Shown: in pieces, positions 53,936 to 62,194 of the stretch | Layout of the letters: every line of letters begins with the position of its first letter | Position numbering within the stretch: position 1 is the first letter of the stretch | Source: Bacillus sp. AFS088145 | Lineage (GTDB): Bacteria; Bacillota; Bacilli; Bacillales; Bacillaceae_G | DNA: 64,000 nt | Reading direction: 5' to 3' | NCBI RefSeq assembly: GCF_002564465.1 | Contig: NZ_NUUX01000015.1 | Span: forward strand, 202,494-266,493 | Notes under the pieces: generated by a model | Told to the model about the DNA's origin: nothing | The model's input: the letters and a program-made list of their open reading frames with translations, nothing else | The model's database searches: none | Translations under genes and position numbers: made by a program

Positions 53936-53967
53936 CTATGTACCTCCCTTCATAATGATCTACAAAA

Positions 53968-54009
53968 AAAAGCAACTCCACCTTATTATTTAAAAGTAGA
54001 GTTGCTTTT
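53968..54009 (-). terminator. Terminator between the DMT exporter and importer copy 2
   Basis: AAAAGCAACTCTA pairs with TGGAGTTGCTTTT (one G-U) on the minus strand and is followed by eight T. It should stop transcription just before importer copy 2. Confidence 0.92.
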
Positions 54010-54032
54010 ATTCGGGATGCATTCTATTCGAG

Positions 54033-54977
54033 TCAAGATGCACTCTTCATATGAGTGCTACGTTGATCCTTTTGATAATTCACAATAATAATACCTGACG
54101 TAACCATAATTAAACCAATAAATACAAGATAAGATAACACTTCATTCAGCATGATTGATGATAAAATGACACCAAAAACAGGAACTAAGAATAAGTACAT
54201 TGAAACTTTTCCAACTTGGTTATATTTCATGACATTGTTCCACAGTATGAAACCTACAGATGAAAGCACCGATAAATACACTAGCATGCCAAACGTTTTT
54301 AAATCAAAGTGGAACGGTAAAAACCCTGCCGTTAAACCACCAATTAATAATAATCCAATCGAACCGATCATCATTTGATATGCCGTTAAATAGGCAACAT
54401 CCACTTTCTTTGCAGCTTCTTTAGCAAGTACATTACCATAGCCGCCAAACGCCATTGCAAACAATAATAAAATCTCGCCAATTCCTAAATGTAAAGAAAG
54501 AGTGCCCTTTGTAATATTCACGATAATTACACCCGCAAACCCTACCGATACTCCAAGAATCTTACGCAAGTTTAAACGATCATTTTTATACATAAAATGC
54601 GCTGCTAAAAGTTGAAAAAACGAAGTAGTTCCAGCAATAATCGAGCCTTGAACTCCCGTTGAAAAACTTAATCCAATATAAAACAACACATATTGTAAAA
54701 ACGTTTGAAACAAACCTACTTTTCCTACTACAAAAAAAGTATCTCGCTTAAAAGTTAACTTTCTACCAATTATCGTAAAAAATATTAAAATTAATAATGA
54801 GGCCAAAAAGAAACGATAACCCGCAAAAATCATTTGTTTCCAAATCTCATTCTTCCCAATATGCAAGTGCTCATAACTTAGCTTAATAAACGGAAATGCG
54901 CTTCCCCATAAAAAAGTTGTAATAACCGCTGATGCAATCACTCCCAAAGGATGTGTAAAAAATCTCTTAGCAGACAT
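54033..54977 (-). CDS. EamA-family (DMT superfamily) transporter
   Basis: 314-residue membrane protein with ten helices in two EamA halves: ITTFLWGSAFPFIKLSYEHL and GFAGVIIVNITKG in the first, FGGYGNVLAKEAAKKVDVAY and LVPVFGVILSSIMLNEVLSY in the second. Such proteins export metabolites such as amino acids or cofactors; the substrate is unknown. The ATG is preceded by AGGGAAA. Monocistronic. Confidence 0.9.
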   Translation of the reverse strand: MSAKRFFTHPLGVIASAVITTFLWGSAFPFIKLSYEHLHIGKNEIWKQMIFAGYRFFLASLLILIFFTIIGRKLTFKRDTFFVVGKVGLFQTFLQYVLFYIGLSFSTGVQGSIIAGTTSFFQLLAAHFMYKNDRLNLRKILGVSVGFAGVIIVNITKGTLSLHLGIGEILLLFAMAFGGYGNVLAKEAAKKVDVAYLTAYQMMIGSIGLLLIGGLTAGFLPFHFDLKTFGMLVYLSVLSSVGFILWNNVMKYNQVGKVSMYLFLVPVFGVILSSIMLNEVLSYLVFIGLIMVTSGIIIVNYQKDQRSTHMKSAS

Positions 54978-55118
54978 TGTTTCCCTCCATAAGCCTTTTT
55001 CTCTCTATAGAATACAGTTTATTCTATCATCTATAGGGCATTCCTTCTATTGGTTTGATTTCGCGAAAGGCCTGAAGGTAAAGACTATTGTTGGAAATCT
55101 TTTTATGTGGATTTTAAA

Positions 55119-56291
55119 TTATGATTTTATTCGCTTATATCCTAAAAAATGCTTTTGCCAATATGAGTCATTTAGATTAGAAATCGTAACGCCAGTACTA
55201 CTACCAGCTTGAATAAATTCATTTTTGTTTAACATAATGCCCATATGTGATGGTCCATACGTGTAAGTATTTTGAAAAAATATCAAATCACCGGGCTGTG
55301 AAGATGTTACTTTTTGGAATGAAGTATTGTTATGCCAATAACCTGATACATTTGTTCTTCCAAACGGCTTACCATTTTCCTTCAGGACATAATAAATAAA
55401 GCCACTGCAATCAAAACCCGTAGGAGATACTCCTGCCCACTTGTAAGGAACGCCTAAAAATTGTTTTGCAAAAGAAATCATGTTTTGCTCATCATTACTA
55501 GAAGTCGAAGTCGAATCATTTGAATGATCAACTTCTTTTTCAGTATATTTAGCACTTATATAACCTGTTTTTCTTTGATAGATTATCTTGTGCCAACCAT
55601 TTGAAGTTGAAATAACGTCAAACTTATGATTTTTTGTCGCACTACCTATTATATTGTAATTCGTTCCCGCCCCTGAACGAATATTTACTCTGGCTCCAGT
55701 TACAGTATATTTAATCGTATTGTATACTGGTTTTTCATCTTCAATTTTCTTTTGTTTTTGAACATAATTGCCGCTTATATAGCCAGTTCTTCCTTGATAA
55801 ATAATCATGTACCAACCATTTGAGGAAGATTTGACATCTAATTTAGCATTCTTATTTACACTTCCTAAAATACTATAATTCGTTCCTGCTCCCGATCGAA
55901 TACGTACACCGTTCCCTGTTGCGATGTAATTGAAGGTATTGCTTTCTATTTTTTCATTAATATTAATACTTTGTTTTTTAACATAAGTACCATTGATGTA
56001 TCCAATTCTCCCTTGGTAATTAATCTTATACCAACCATTTGAGGAAGATATGACATCTAATTTGGCATTCTTATTTACACTTCCTAAAATACTATAATTC
56101 GTTCCTGCCCCTGAACGAATACGTACTCCATTCCCTGTTGAGATATAGTGATTCACGTATGAAATCAATTCTTTAGGTTGATTTGTGCTTGTACTTTCTG
56201 CATCCGCTTCTAATAGATCCATAGAATTAATACATGAAACAGATCCTATGATTGCAATCGATTTTATAATTTTTTTTTTCAAAATCTCCAC
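55119..56291 (-). CDS. Secreted NlpC/P60 endopeptidase with three SH3b repeats
   Basis: 390 residues. Signal peptide with a likely cut after ADA (about residue 31). Three bacterial SH3 domains (about 48-105, 122-180, 195-252), each with GNGVRIRSGAGTNYSILGS-like cores; the first two are almost identical also at DNA level. The C-terminal NlpC/P60 domain has FLGVPYKWAGVSPTGFDCSG with the catalytic Cys (about residue 295), then PGDLIFF and SHMGIMLNKN with the His. It cuts gamma-D-Glu-meso-diaminopimelate links in wall peptides. The start codon (GTG at 56291 or a nearby TTG) is uncertain. Confidence 0.9.
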   Translation of the reverse strand: MEILKKKIIKSIAIIGSVSCINSMDLLEADAESTSTNQPKELISYVNHYISTGNGVRIRSGAGTNYSILGSVNKNAKLDVISSSNGWYKINYQGRIGYINGTYVKKQSININEKIESNTFNYIATGNGVRIRSGAGTNYSILGSVNKNAKLDVKSSSNGWYMIIYQGRTGYISGNYVQKQKKIEDEKPVYNTIKYTVTGARVNIRSGAGTNYNIIGSATKNHKFDVISTSNGWHKIIYQRKTGYISAKYTEKEVDHSNDSTSTSSNDEQNMISFAKQFLGVPYKWAGVSPTGFDCSGFIYYVLKENGKPFGRTNVSGYWHNNTSFQKVTSSQPGDLIFFQNTYTYGPSHMGIMLNKNEFIQAGSSTGVTISNLNDSYWQKHFLGYKRIKS

Positions 56292-56454
56292 CAGCTTTTT
56301 ATTTTTATTTATATTTGCTATACTTTTTTGAATTTGAAATTGATAAACTAGGATTTAATGTAGTAACAAATATGTATTTAATGTGCTTACTGTATAAATA
56401 TCGGTTGGATGCTTAAAATTCTTTAATAAACGTCAAAAATTTTATTAATAAATA

Positions 56455-56477
56455 GGCAGACAGAAGTCCTGTCTGCC
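56455..56477 (-). terminator. GC-rich hairpin in the NlpC/P60 leader
   Basis: GGCAGACAG forms a perfect 9-bp stem with CTGTCTGCC around five bases and is followed on the minus strand by a T-rich stretch (TATTTATTAATAAAATTTTT). It may be an attenuator or the end of a small RNA, about 165 bases ahead of the gene. Confidence 0.5.
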
Positions 56478-56585
56478 CCAACCCTACCTCCATTTTCACA
56501 ACTCGATCACATTCATTAAAAAATTTTTAATCTAAAAGTAAATTTTTTTCATCACATATAAAGTAATGTGGTAATATATATTTAA

Positions 56586-56600
56586 TAAGAATTATTTTAA
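56586..56600 (+). promoter_or_regulatory. PerR/Fur-like box upstream of the P-type ATPase
   Basis: TAAGAATTATTTTAA matches the 7-1-7 PerR consensus TTATAATNATTATAA at 11 of 14 fixed positions. The Bacillus subtilis homolog ZosA/PfeT is under PerR and Fur control, which raises the likelihood. Confidence 0.4.
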
Positions 56601-56652
56601 TTAAGAAATCTGTGTGAACTACACATCTAAGAGATTAAATATATAGTAAGGT

Positions 56653-56705
56653 CTTATAAAATGTACGCTGCTGTCCTAGGACGGCAGCTTTCGTCGTTTT
56701 ATAAG
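56653..56705 (+). promoter_or_regulatory. Two-tier hairpin in the ATPase mRNA leader
   Basis: Inner 10-bp stem GCTGCTGTCC/GGACGGCAGC (one G-U) with a 2-base centre, nested in an outer 9-bp stem CTTATAAAA/TTTTATAAG. It lies 54 bases upstream of the start codon. A cis-acting RNA element is possible; it matches no riboswitch class known to me. Confidence 0.45.
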
Positions 56706-56758
56706 GATAGTGAATTTGATTATTTTTCTCAATTGAAAATAAGAAAGGGGTATTTATT

Positions 56759-58678
56759 ATGGAAGCAAGTCCAAAAGTTACTACGATTCATGCTACATAT
56801 GAAGCCGACCATGTGGAATCTACATCATTTCTTTCAAAACATGGAGAATTAATTGCCGCTTTAGTTTCTGGTGTATTAATTCTAATTGCTTCATTCGTTA
56901 AAAACGATAATTCTATCATGTCGATTATTTTATATGTTTTAGCATTTTGTATTGGAGGATATGCAAAAGCAAAGGAAGGCATTGAAGATACGATTGCTGA
57001 AAAGGAACTAAACGTTGAAATGCTAATGATTATTGCGGCAGTTGGTTCAGCTGCAATTGGTTATTGGACTGAAGGTGCCGTACTGATTTTCATATTTGCT
57101 TTAAGTGGCGCACTTGAAACATATACATTAAATAAAACAAATAAAGAGATTTCTTCACTATTGTCTATTCAGCCACAAACAGCAATTCGATTAGTCGATG
57201 AAGTTGAAGAAGTTGTCGGCATTAAAAGTTTAAACATTGGTGATTATATTTTAATTAAGGCTGGAGAACGTATTCCTGCTGATGGTCAGATCGTTAAAGG
57301 AGAAACATTAGTAGATGAAGCTGCTCTTACAGGTGAATCCGTTCCAGTTGTTAAAAACTTAAATGATGAAGTGTTTGCAGGAACAATCAATATTAAAGGA
57401 ACACTAGTAGTAGAAATTACGAAACATAGTGATGAGACTCTTTTCCAAAAAATCATTAATCTCGTCCAAACAGCTCAAAGTGAACAAACTCCTTCTCAAC
57501 AATTCATTGAAAAATTTGAAGGTGTTTATGTTAAAGGAGTATTAATTGCCGTATTATTCATGATGTTTTTACCGCATTTTGCATTAGATTGGTCATGGAC
57601 AACAACATTTTATCGAGCAATGATTTTACTAGTTGTTGCATCACCTTGTGCATTAGTAGCATCGATTACACCAGCTGTTTTATCTGCAATCTCAAATGGT
57701 GCAAAGTCGGGGATTCTTGTTAAAGGCGGTATTCATTTAGAGCGATTAGGTGTATTAAAAGCAATCGCATTCGATAAAACTGGTACTTTAACGATTGGTA
57801 AGCCAGAAGTAACTGGTTTTGAGAAAATAGAAGATTTTGATCGTACAGAATTATTATCAATCGTTGCTTCAATTGAAAGATACTCAACTCACCCGCTAGC
57901 TTCAGCAATTGTTGAATATGCTACGAAACAAGGAATTACAGTATCGTCGTCATTTGAACAAATTGATGACCACCCTGGTTTCGGTGTATCAGCGATTTTA
58001 AATGGTTCTGAGTATAGAGTAGGTAAAAAAGAATTCGTAACAATGAAACAAAATCCTCTCATTCATTTTGAACAACAATGGGAACAAGAAGGAAATACAA
58101 TTGTTTATGTAGGTACTCAAGATAAAGTTGTTGCGATTTTCTCATTAAAAGATTTAGTTCGTAACGAATCAAAGCAAGCCTTATCTACTTTAAATAAATT
58201 AGGTGTTCGAACAGTCATGATTACAGGTGACTCTGAACAAACAGCGAAAGCAATTGCTGCCGAAAGTGAAATCAATGAATACTTTGCATCATGCTTACCA
58301 GATGAAAAAGTATCGATTGTTAAAAAGCTAAAAGACAACTATGGTCAAGTTGGAATGGTTGGTGATGGTATAAACGATGCCCCTGCTCTAGCAACTGCAA
58401 ATGTAGGAATTGCAATGGGTGGCGGAACTGGAGTTGCTCTAGAAACTGCAGATGTCGTTCTGATGAAAAATGACTTAACAAAAATAGCTAAAGCAATCAC
58501 TTTATCTAAACGCATGAACAAGATTGTAAAACAAAATATTATCTTCTCACTAAGCGTAATCGCATTCCTTATCTGCTCGAATTTCCTACAAATCATTGAT
58601 TTACCTTATGGAGTAATCGGTCACGAAGGAAGTACAATTTTAGTTATTCTTAACTCATTAAGATTACTAAGAGACTAA
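56759..58678 (+). CDS. pfeT: P1B-type metal-transporting ATPase, PfeT/ZosA-like
   Basis: 639 residues, the size of Bacillus subtilis PfeT/ZosA. There is no N-terminal heavy-metal CxxC domain. Motifs in order: actuator TGES (LTGESVPV), the intramembrane SPCALVAS (P1B-4 class instead of CPC), phosphorylation DKTGTLT, GDGINDAPAL, and the last-helix HEGST typical of the P1B-4 group that exports ferrous iron or cobalt. GGGG precedes the ATG. Transcription is probably peroxide- or iron-responsive given the PerR-like box. Zinc uptake was an older proposal for this family; iron efflux is better supported. Confidence 0.92.
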   Translation: MEASPKVTTIHATYEADHVESTSFLSKHGELIAALVSGVLILIASFVKNDNSIMSIILYVLAFCIGGYAKAKEGIEDTIAEKELNVEMLMIIAAVGSAAIGYWTEGAVLIFIFALSGALETYTLNKTNKEISSLLSIQPQTAIRLVDEVEEVVGIKSLNIGDYILIKAGERIPADGQIVKGETLVDEAALTGESVPVVKNLNDEVFAGTINIKGTLVVEITKHSDETLFQKIINLVQTAQSEQTPSQQFIEKFEGVYVKGVLIAVLFMMFLPHFALDWSWTTTFYRAMILLVVASPCALVASITPAVLSAISNGAKSGILVKGGIHLERLGVLKAIAFDKTGTLTIGKPEVTGFEKIEDFDRTELLSIVASIERYSTHPLASAIVEYATKQGITVSSSFEQIDDHPGFGVSAILNGSEYRVGKKEFVTMKQNPLIHFEQQWEQEGNTIVYVGTQDKVVAIFSLKDLVRNESKQALSTLNKLGVRTVMITGDSEQTAKAIAAESEINEYFASCLPDEKVSIVKKLKDNYGQVGMVGDGINDAPALATANVGIAMGGGTGVALETADVVLMKNDLTKIAKAITLSKRMNKIVKQNIIFSLSVIAFLICSNFLQIIDLPYGVIGHEGSTILVILNSLRLLRD

Positions 58679-58712
58679 AAAAAGCATCGTACAAAATTGT
58701 ACGATGCTTTTT
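58679..58712. terminator. Bidirectional terminator after pfeT
   Basis: A perfect 16-bp inverted repeat AAAAAGCATCGTACAA with its complement around two bases, with T-runs on both strands; it overlaps the pfeT stop codon edge. Confidence 0.93.
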
Positions 58713-58775
58713 CTTTTAAACTGACTAGTAATGAGCCTTTTAGCAGGAAAAGCAGTATTCTTGTCAGTCTAAAAA

Positions 58776-58889
58776 TCAATGGTAATCATTATGTCCGTTT
58801 GCAGAACCGCTAGTTTTGCCCTTTGGATGCGAGCTGCTTTTTTGTTTCTTATTCGATTTATCATTGTGGTTTTTCTTATTATTACTCAT
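58776..58889 (-). CDS. Small hydrophilic basic protein, 37 residues, possibly spore-associated
   Basis: ATG 58889 lies 8 bases after GGGAGGA, a very strong ribosome site. The product begins MSNNKKNHNDKSNKKQKSSS and ends SGSANGHNDYH: rich in Asn, Lys, Ser and His, with no hydrophobic residues to speak of. The composition recalls minor small acid-soluble spore proteins such as SspP or SspN, but no sequence match was recognised. Too short for ordinary gene finders. Confidence 0.6.
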   Translation of the reverse strand: MSNNKKNHNDKSNKKQKSSSHPKGKTSGSANGHNDYH

Positions 58890-58982
58890 TTTAAAGTTCC
58901 TCCCTTTTTGAAGTCTTTTTTAGTTTACCTCTCTAAAATAAGACTACTCATGGAAGAAAACTCCATTATATTATAGAAGAAA

Positions 58983-59864
58983 TTATTTTGGATTTGGATT
59001 ATTAGGATCAATTAATTTTGGTTTAGCTTTGTGCTTACCATACTGTCTTTGCTTTATTAATGCATTAAGCTCTCCACCAATAATTACAACCATTGCCGAA
59101 ATAAAAAACCAAATCATCAAGACAATAATTCCACCTAAACTACCGTAATGACTTGTGTAATTACCAAAGTTATCAACGTAAAAAGCAAATCCAAATGAAG
59201 AAATGATCCATCCAAATGTTGCAAATAGTGAACCAAAGAATGTCTTTTTAATGTGAACTACTTTACTCGGTCCAATGGAATATAGAACAGTAAATACAAT
59301 CATTAGGATTACAAAGCTTAGTGACCAGCGAATCAGGCTCCAAGTATATAAGAAATCCTGAGATATATCCAAAAATTGAAATACAGACTTAGCAATTACT
59401 TTCCCAAACACTGGTATTAATAATGCAAAGACAATAACAAAAATCATAATAATTGTTAAAAGAATTGAAACTCCTCTAGTAACAAAGTAATTTCGTTTAT
59501 CCTCTACATCATACGCATCATTAAGTGCCCGAATGATTGCATTAATCCCATTGGACGCAGCCCATATAGTCGCAATTAACCCTACTGATAAAACTCCACC
59601 ATGTGATTGCCCGATTATTAACTGCAAGTTACTTCGTATAATAGCCATAGCATCTGGCGGAGCATATTGACTCAAGAATGACAATATTTGATCAGTAGAA
59701 AGTGGTAAATAGGTTACGACTTGAGTTAGAACAAGTAGAAATGGAAAAAGAGATAGCATTAAGTAATATGCTAGCTCCGCTGAACGAGATACTATTTCGT
59801 CTTCCATACACTTTTTCACTAAATCCCAAACAAATGCTAAAATAGAATTCTTTTTCTTAATCAA
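58983..59864 (-). CDS. yfkH: YihY/UPF0761-family membrane protein (YfkH-like)
   Basis: 293 residues with six membrane helices. Family signatures are RSAELAYYLMLSLFPFLLVL, IWAASNGINAIIRALNDAYD, and SHYGSLGGIIVLMIWFFISA followed by GGELNALIKQ. Formerly called ribonuclease BN by mistake; the function is unknown. TTG start after AAGGTG. The gene order with the next two matches the Bacillus subtilis yfkJ-yfkI-yfkH operon, which supports the symbols. Confidence 0.9.
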   Translation of the reverse strand: MIKKKNSILAFVWDLVKKCMEDEIVSRSAELAYYLMLSLFPFLLVLTQVVTYLPLSTDQILSFLSQYAPPDAMAIIRSNLQLIIGQSHGGVLSVGLIATIWAASNGINAIIRALNDAYDVEDKRNYFVTRGVSILLTIIMIFVIVFALLIPVFGKVIAKSVFQFLDISQDFLYTWSLIRWSLSFVILMIVFTVLYSIGPSKVVHIKKTFFGSLFATFGWIISSFGFAFYVDNFGNYTSHYGSLGGIIVLMIWFFISAMVVIIGGELNALIKQRQYGKHKAKPKLIDPNNPNPK

Positions 59865-59881
59865 ATTGACACCTTCAATTG

Positions 59882-60421
59882 TTATTCTTTAGATGTATTA
59901 CCTGCCAATAAAATTGATTCTACTTTCTCTTGTACTTCATCTGCATTTTCATCAGTTAAATCTTCAATACCTTCAAGAGTAGCTTCTAATTGCTCGTCAG
60001 TTTCAGAAGATTCATTTTCATGATTCACTTCTAGTGAAGTCGCTGAAATTTGCGATTTACCTTCTTCTAGATCGATTGAATCTTCAATTTTCGCTTCTAC
60101 AGCTTCAACTGCTTTTTCAGATACTTTAGAAGAACCTTTATCAAACTTATTTAATGTTGAATCTTTAATTTCGATCCATTTATCTTTTACAATCTGTACA
60201 TTGCCTTCTAATTTCTCAACTGAGCTTTGTACTACCCTCAATTGATTTCGAACGGCACCTTTTACGATTTCAGGATCTTCTTTAATTTGATTTAATTTGT
60301 TTGTTACGCTTCTTCCTTTACGTGAGATTTTCTCACGATTTTCCTTGTTAAGTAGAGTAACCCCTGCACCAATTGCGACTCCGACTAGAATATTGCGTAA
60401 AGCTTTGTTACGTTTTGACAT
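59882..60421 (-). CDS. yfkI: YtxH/YfkI-like membrane-anchored protein
   Basis: 179 residues. One N-terminal hydrophobic segment (NILVGVAIGAGVTLLNK, residues 10-26) followed by a charged region with amphipathic helices (VRNQLRVVQSSVEKLEGNVQ) and an acidic low-complexity tail rich in Glu, Asp and Ser. This is the YtxH-like pattern. No enzymatic motif. It lies between the phosphatase and YihY genes with gaps of 13 and 17 bases. The symbol rests on gene order more than on sequence. Confidence 0.75.
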   Translation of the reverse strand: MSKRNKALRNILVGVAIGAGVTLLNKENREKISRKGRSVTNKLNQIKEDPEIVKGAVRNQLRVVQSSVEKLEGNVQIVKDKWIEIKDSTLNKFDKGSSKVSEKAVEAVEAKIEDSIDLEEGKSQISATSLEVNHENESSETDEQLEATLEGIEDLTDENADEVQEKVESILLAGNTSKE

Positions 60422-60434
60422 TCTACATCCTCCT

Positions 60435-60911
60435 CTAAACTGTTAATTGGTGTTGCTTTAAAATATGCTGAAGTAAATGAGAGCATCCTTCTGTAAGGAT
60501 GTCATAAACTTCATTAAAATTACCCGTATAATATGGATCAGGCACTTCCTTCCACATTGATGCTGGAACATAATCTGAAAGTAGTGAAATCTCTCCTATA
60601 CAATTATTTCTTGCTAAATTCATTAAATCCTCTTTATTCTGTGCATCCATAGCAACAATATAACTAAAATATTTAAAGTCATTTTCTGTCACTTTTCGAG
60701 CTTTCATACCTTCGCACGTTATACCTTTTTCACTCAATAAACCTTGTGTTCCCTTATGTGGAGGGTGACCTAAATGCCAATCTCCAGTACCAGCTGAGTC
60801 TATCATAAATTGTTTATCTAACCCTTTTTCTGTCACTAAATGACGAAAAACAGCCTCAGCCATTGGCGATCGACAAATGTTACCTAAACAGACAAATAAT
60901 ACTTGAATCAT
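60435..60911 (-). CDS. yfkJ: Low-molecular-weight protein-tyrosine phosphatase (YfkJ-like)
   Basis: 158 residues with the phosphate-binding loop VLFVCLGNICRSPMAEAVF (nucleophilic Cys near residue 7 of the mature fold, Arg following), SAGTGDWHLGHPPHKGTQGL and the general-acid segment VPDPYYTGNFNEVYDIL. The B. subtilis homolog is linked to ethanol stress. AAGGAG precedes the ATG. First gene of the three-gene operon. Confidence 0.94.
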   Translation of the reverse strand: MIQVLFVCLGNICRSPMAEAVFRHLVTEKGLDKQFMIDSAGTGDWHLGHPPHKGTQGLLSEKGITCEGMKARKVTENDFKYFSYIVAMDAQNKEDLMNLARNNCIGEISLLSDYVPASMWKEVPDPYYTGNFNEVYDILTEGCSHLLQHILKQHQLTV

Positions 60912-61228
60912 CTCAATGTCTCCTTCAAATTATTTACACTTTCTGCCAAAATTTAGCTGTTTCTTTTGTATTCATTCTACACGGTAAATTTTAAAATGAA
61001 AAGCAAGCCATTGTGAATAATTTATGACCAGTATAAATAAGATAAAAGTTATAATGCTTATTTTTTACATAATAGCTATGATTACACTCTTTTTTTTAAA
61101 ATAATTTTAATGACTATCTAAAAAGTTAACTTTGTTAATGTTTTTCGTGATTCTTACACAGTTTCCATTAACAATGACCAAATTTTTTTTAATTTTTACT
61201 GATAAATTAATTGTATTTTTAAAAGACC

Positions 61229-61258
61229 TTGACTATATTTAGTAAAGACAACTAAATG
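61229..61258 (+). promoter_or_regulatory. Candidate promoter of the thiT transcript
   Basis: TTGACT (61229-61234), 18 bases, then TAAATG (61253-61258), about 10 bases ahead of the riboswitch. The -35 is good and the -10 weak. The preceding 300 bases back to yfkJ are AT-rich without a gene. Confidence 0.4.
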
Positions 61259-61267
61259 TAAGCTAAA

Positions 61268-61358
61268 ACCACAAGGGGAGCCATTTGGCTGAGAGTGAAT
61301 AGATTAGCTATTCTTACCCTCTGAACCTGTTAGTTAATACTAACGTAGGGATGTGGCA
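61268..61358 (+). ncRNA. TPP riboswitch (THI element)
   Basis: Contains the conserved core: ACCACAAGGGGAGCC at the start, GGCTGAGAGT, ACCCTCTGAACCTG and the closing GTAGGGATGTGG. P1 is formed by CCAC/GTGG. It binds thiamine pyrophosphate. It is followed by an intrinsic terminator and thiT, so TPP binding should end transcription before the gene. Confidence 0.97.
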
Positions 61359-61363
61359 CGATG

Positions 61364-61409
61364 AAAAAGCAATTCCGGGATCATCATGCTACCCAGTATT
61401 GCTTTTTTT
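61364..61409 (+). terminator. Riboswitch expression-platform terminator
   Basis: AAAAAGCAAT(tcc)GGG pairs with CCC(agt)ATTGCTTTTT and is followed by seven T. It starts 6 bases after the aptamer, consistent with ligand-dependent termination. Confidence 0.9.
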
Positions 61410-61483
61410 ATTTATTCCTACTGAAATCTCCTTACAAAGAGCTTCACTACATAAGTTGTCCACAGATAAAGGGGGAAATATAT

Positions 61484-62065
61484 ATGAAGACATCAAAGAT
61501 TCGATTAATGACAGAAATAGCAATGTGTGCAGCACTAGCAATCATTTTTGATTTCTTACCATTATTTACTGCACCTCAAGGTGGCTCTGTATCATTATCA
61601 ATGATTCCAGTTTTTCTAATTGCTTTTCGTTGGGGATTAAAACAAGGATTAATTACTGGTCTATTATTAGCAGCACTACAAATCGTTACAAAACTATATT
61701 TTGTTCATCCAATCCAAGTATTTTTAGACTATATTGCAGCATTTACAAGTCTCGGGTTAGCTGGTCTTGTATATAAACAAATAAAAAATAGTTTAGCAAA
61801 TGGCAATAAAAAAAGTGCAGCGGCGTATATAATTTTAGGAACTTTTATCGGTTCACTAGCTCGATTCATCTGCCACTTTATTGCTGGGATCGTGTTTTAC
61901 GGTTCATACGCTCCAAAGGGTACACCAGTTTCTCTTTATTCATTAATATATAATGCTTGGTACATGGTTCCTTCTTTTATTATTAGTGCAGTTCTATTAA
62001 TCATTTTACTTTCTTCTGCACCAGTTCTTGTTCATGTTAAAAAGAACCGAAATCAAGCAGCATAA
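61484..62065 (+). CDS. thiT: Thiamine ECF transporter substrate-binding component
   Basis: 193 residues, six helices. The N-terminus KTSKIRLMTEIAMCAALAII followed by FDFLPLFTAPQGGSVSLSMI is the ThiT/YuaJ signature, and later IPVFLIAFRWGLKQGL and FICHFIAGIVFYGSYAPKG also fit. It binds thiamine and uses a shared ECF energising module encoded elsewhere. Frames extend upstream to 61361, but those codons lie in the riboswitch terminator; GGGGG is 8 bases before the ATG at 61484. Confidence 0.96.
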   Translation: MKTSKIRLMTEIAMCAALAIIFDFLPLFTAPQGGSVSLSMIPVFLIAFRWGLKQGLITGLLLAALQIVTKLYFVHPIQVFLDYIAAFTSLGLAGLVYKQIKNSLANGNKKSAAAYIILGTFIGSLARFICHFIAGIVFYGSYAPKGTPVSLYSLIYNAWYMVPSFIISAVLLIILLSSAPVLVHVKKNRNQAA

Positions 62066-62114
62066 GTTTTTAGCCAGTCTAAAGTTCCAACGCATTCAAA
62101 TAAGTATGTACAAG

Positions 62115-62154
62115 ATACCCCACCGAGTAGTCTTTTTATTACTTAGATGGGGTA
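62115..62154. terminator. Bidirectional terminator between thiT and the WxL gene
   Basis: ATACCCCACC pairs with GATGGGGTAT (one G-U), with further AGTAG/TTACT pairing in the loop, between two convergent genes. Confidence 0.85.
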
Positions 62155-62194
62155 TTTACTTTCATTTTAACATCTATATAGGAAGTTTCTGATT

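Larger units (their letters stand above)
56292..56758. other. Divergent intergenic region between the NlpC/P60 and P-type ATPase genes
   Basis: About 467 AT-rich bases. It holds a GC-rich hairpin on the NlpC side (56455-56477), a PerR-box-like sequence (56586-56600) and a two-tier hairpin in the ATPase leader (56653-56705). No c-di-AMP or manganese riboswitch core was recognised. Confidence 0.55.

Noticed and set aside
55740-56160. Tandem near-identical DNA segments suggesting a mobile repeat or CRISPR
   Set aside because: They encode the first two SH3b domains in frame, so they are an internal gene duplication.
56292-56640. Possible c-di-AMP (ydaO) riboswitch ahead of the NlpC/P60 gene
   Set aside because: Expected because such genes often carry it, but the conserved ydaO core could not be found on the minus strand.
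56600-56758. yybP-ykoY manganese riboswitch ahead of the metal ATPase
   Set aside because: The hairpin lacks the conserved loop sequences of that class.
61361-61483. Upstream extension of the thiT frame (starting at 61361 and a second frame at 61351)
   Set aside because: These codons overlap the TPP riboswitch terminator; the ribosome site and family N-terminus support ATG 61484.
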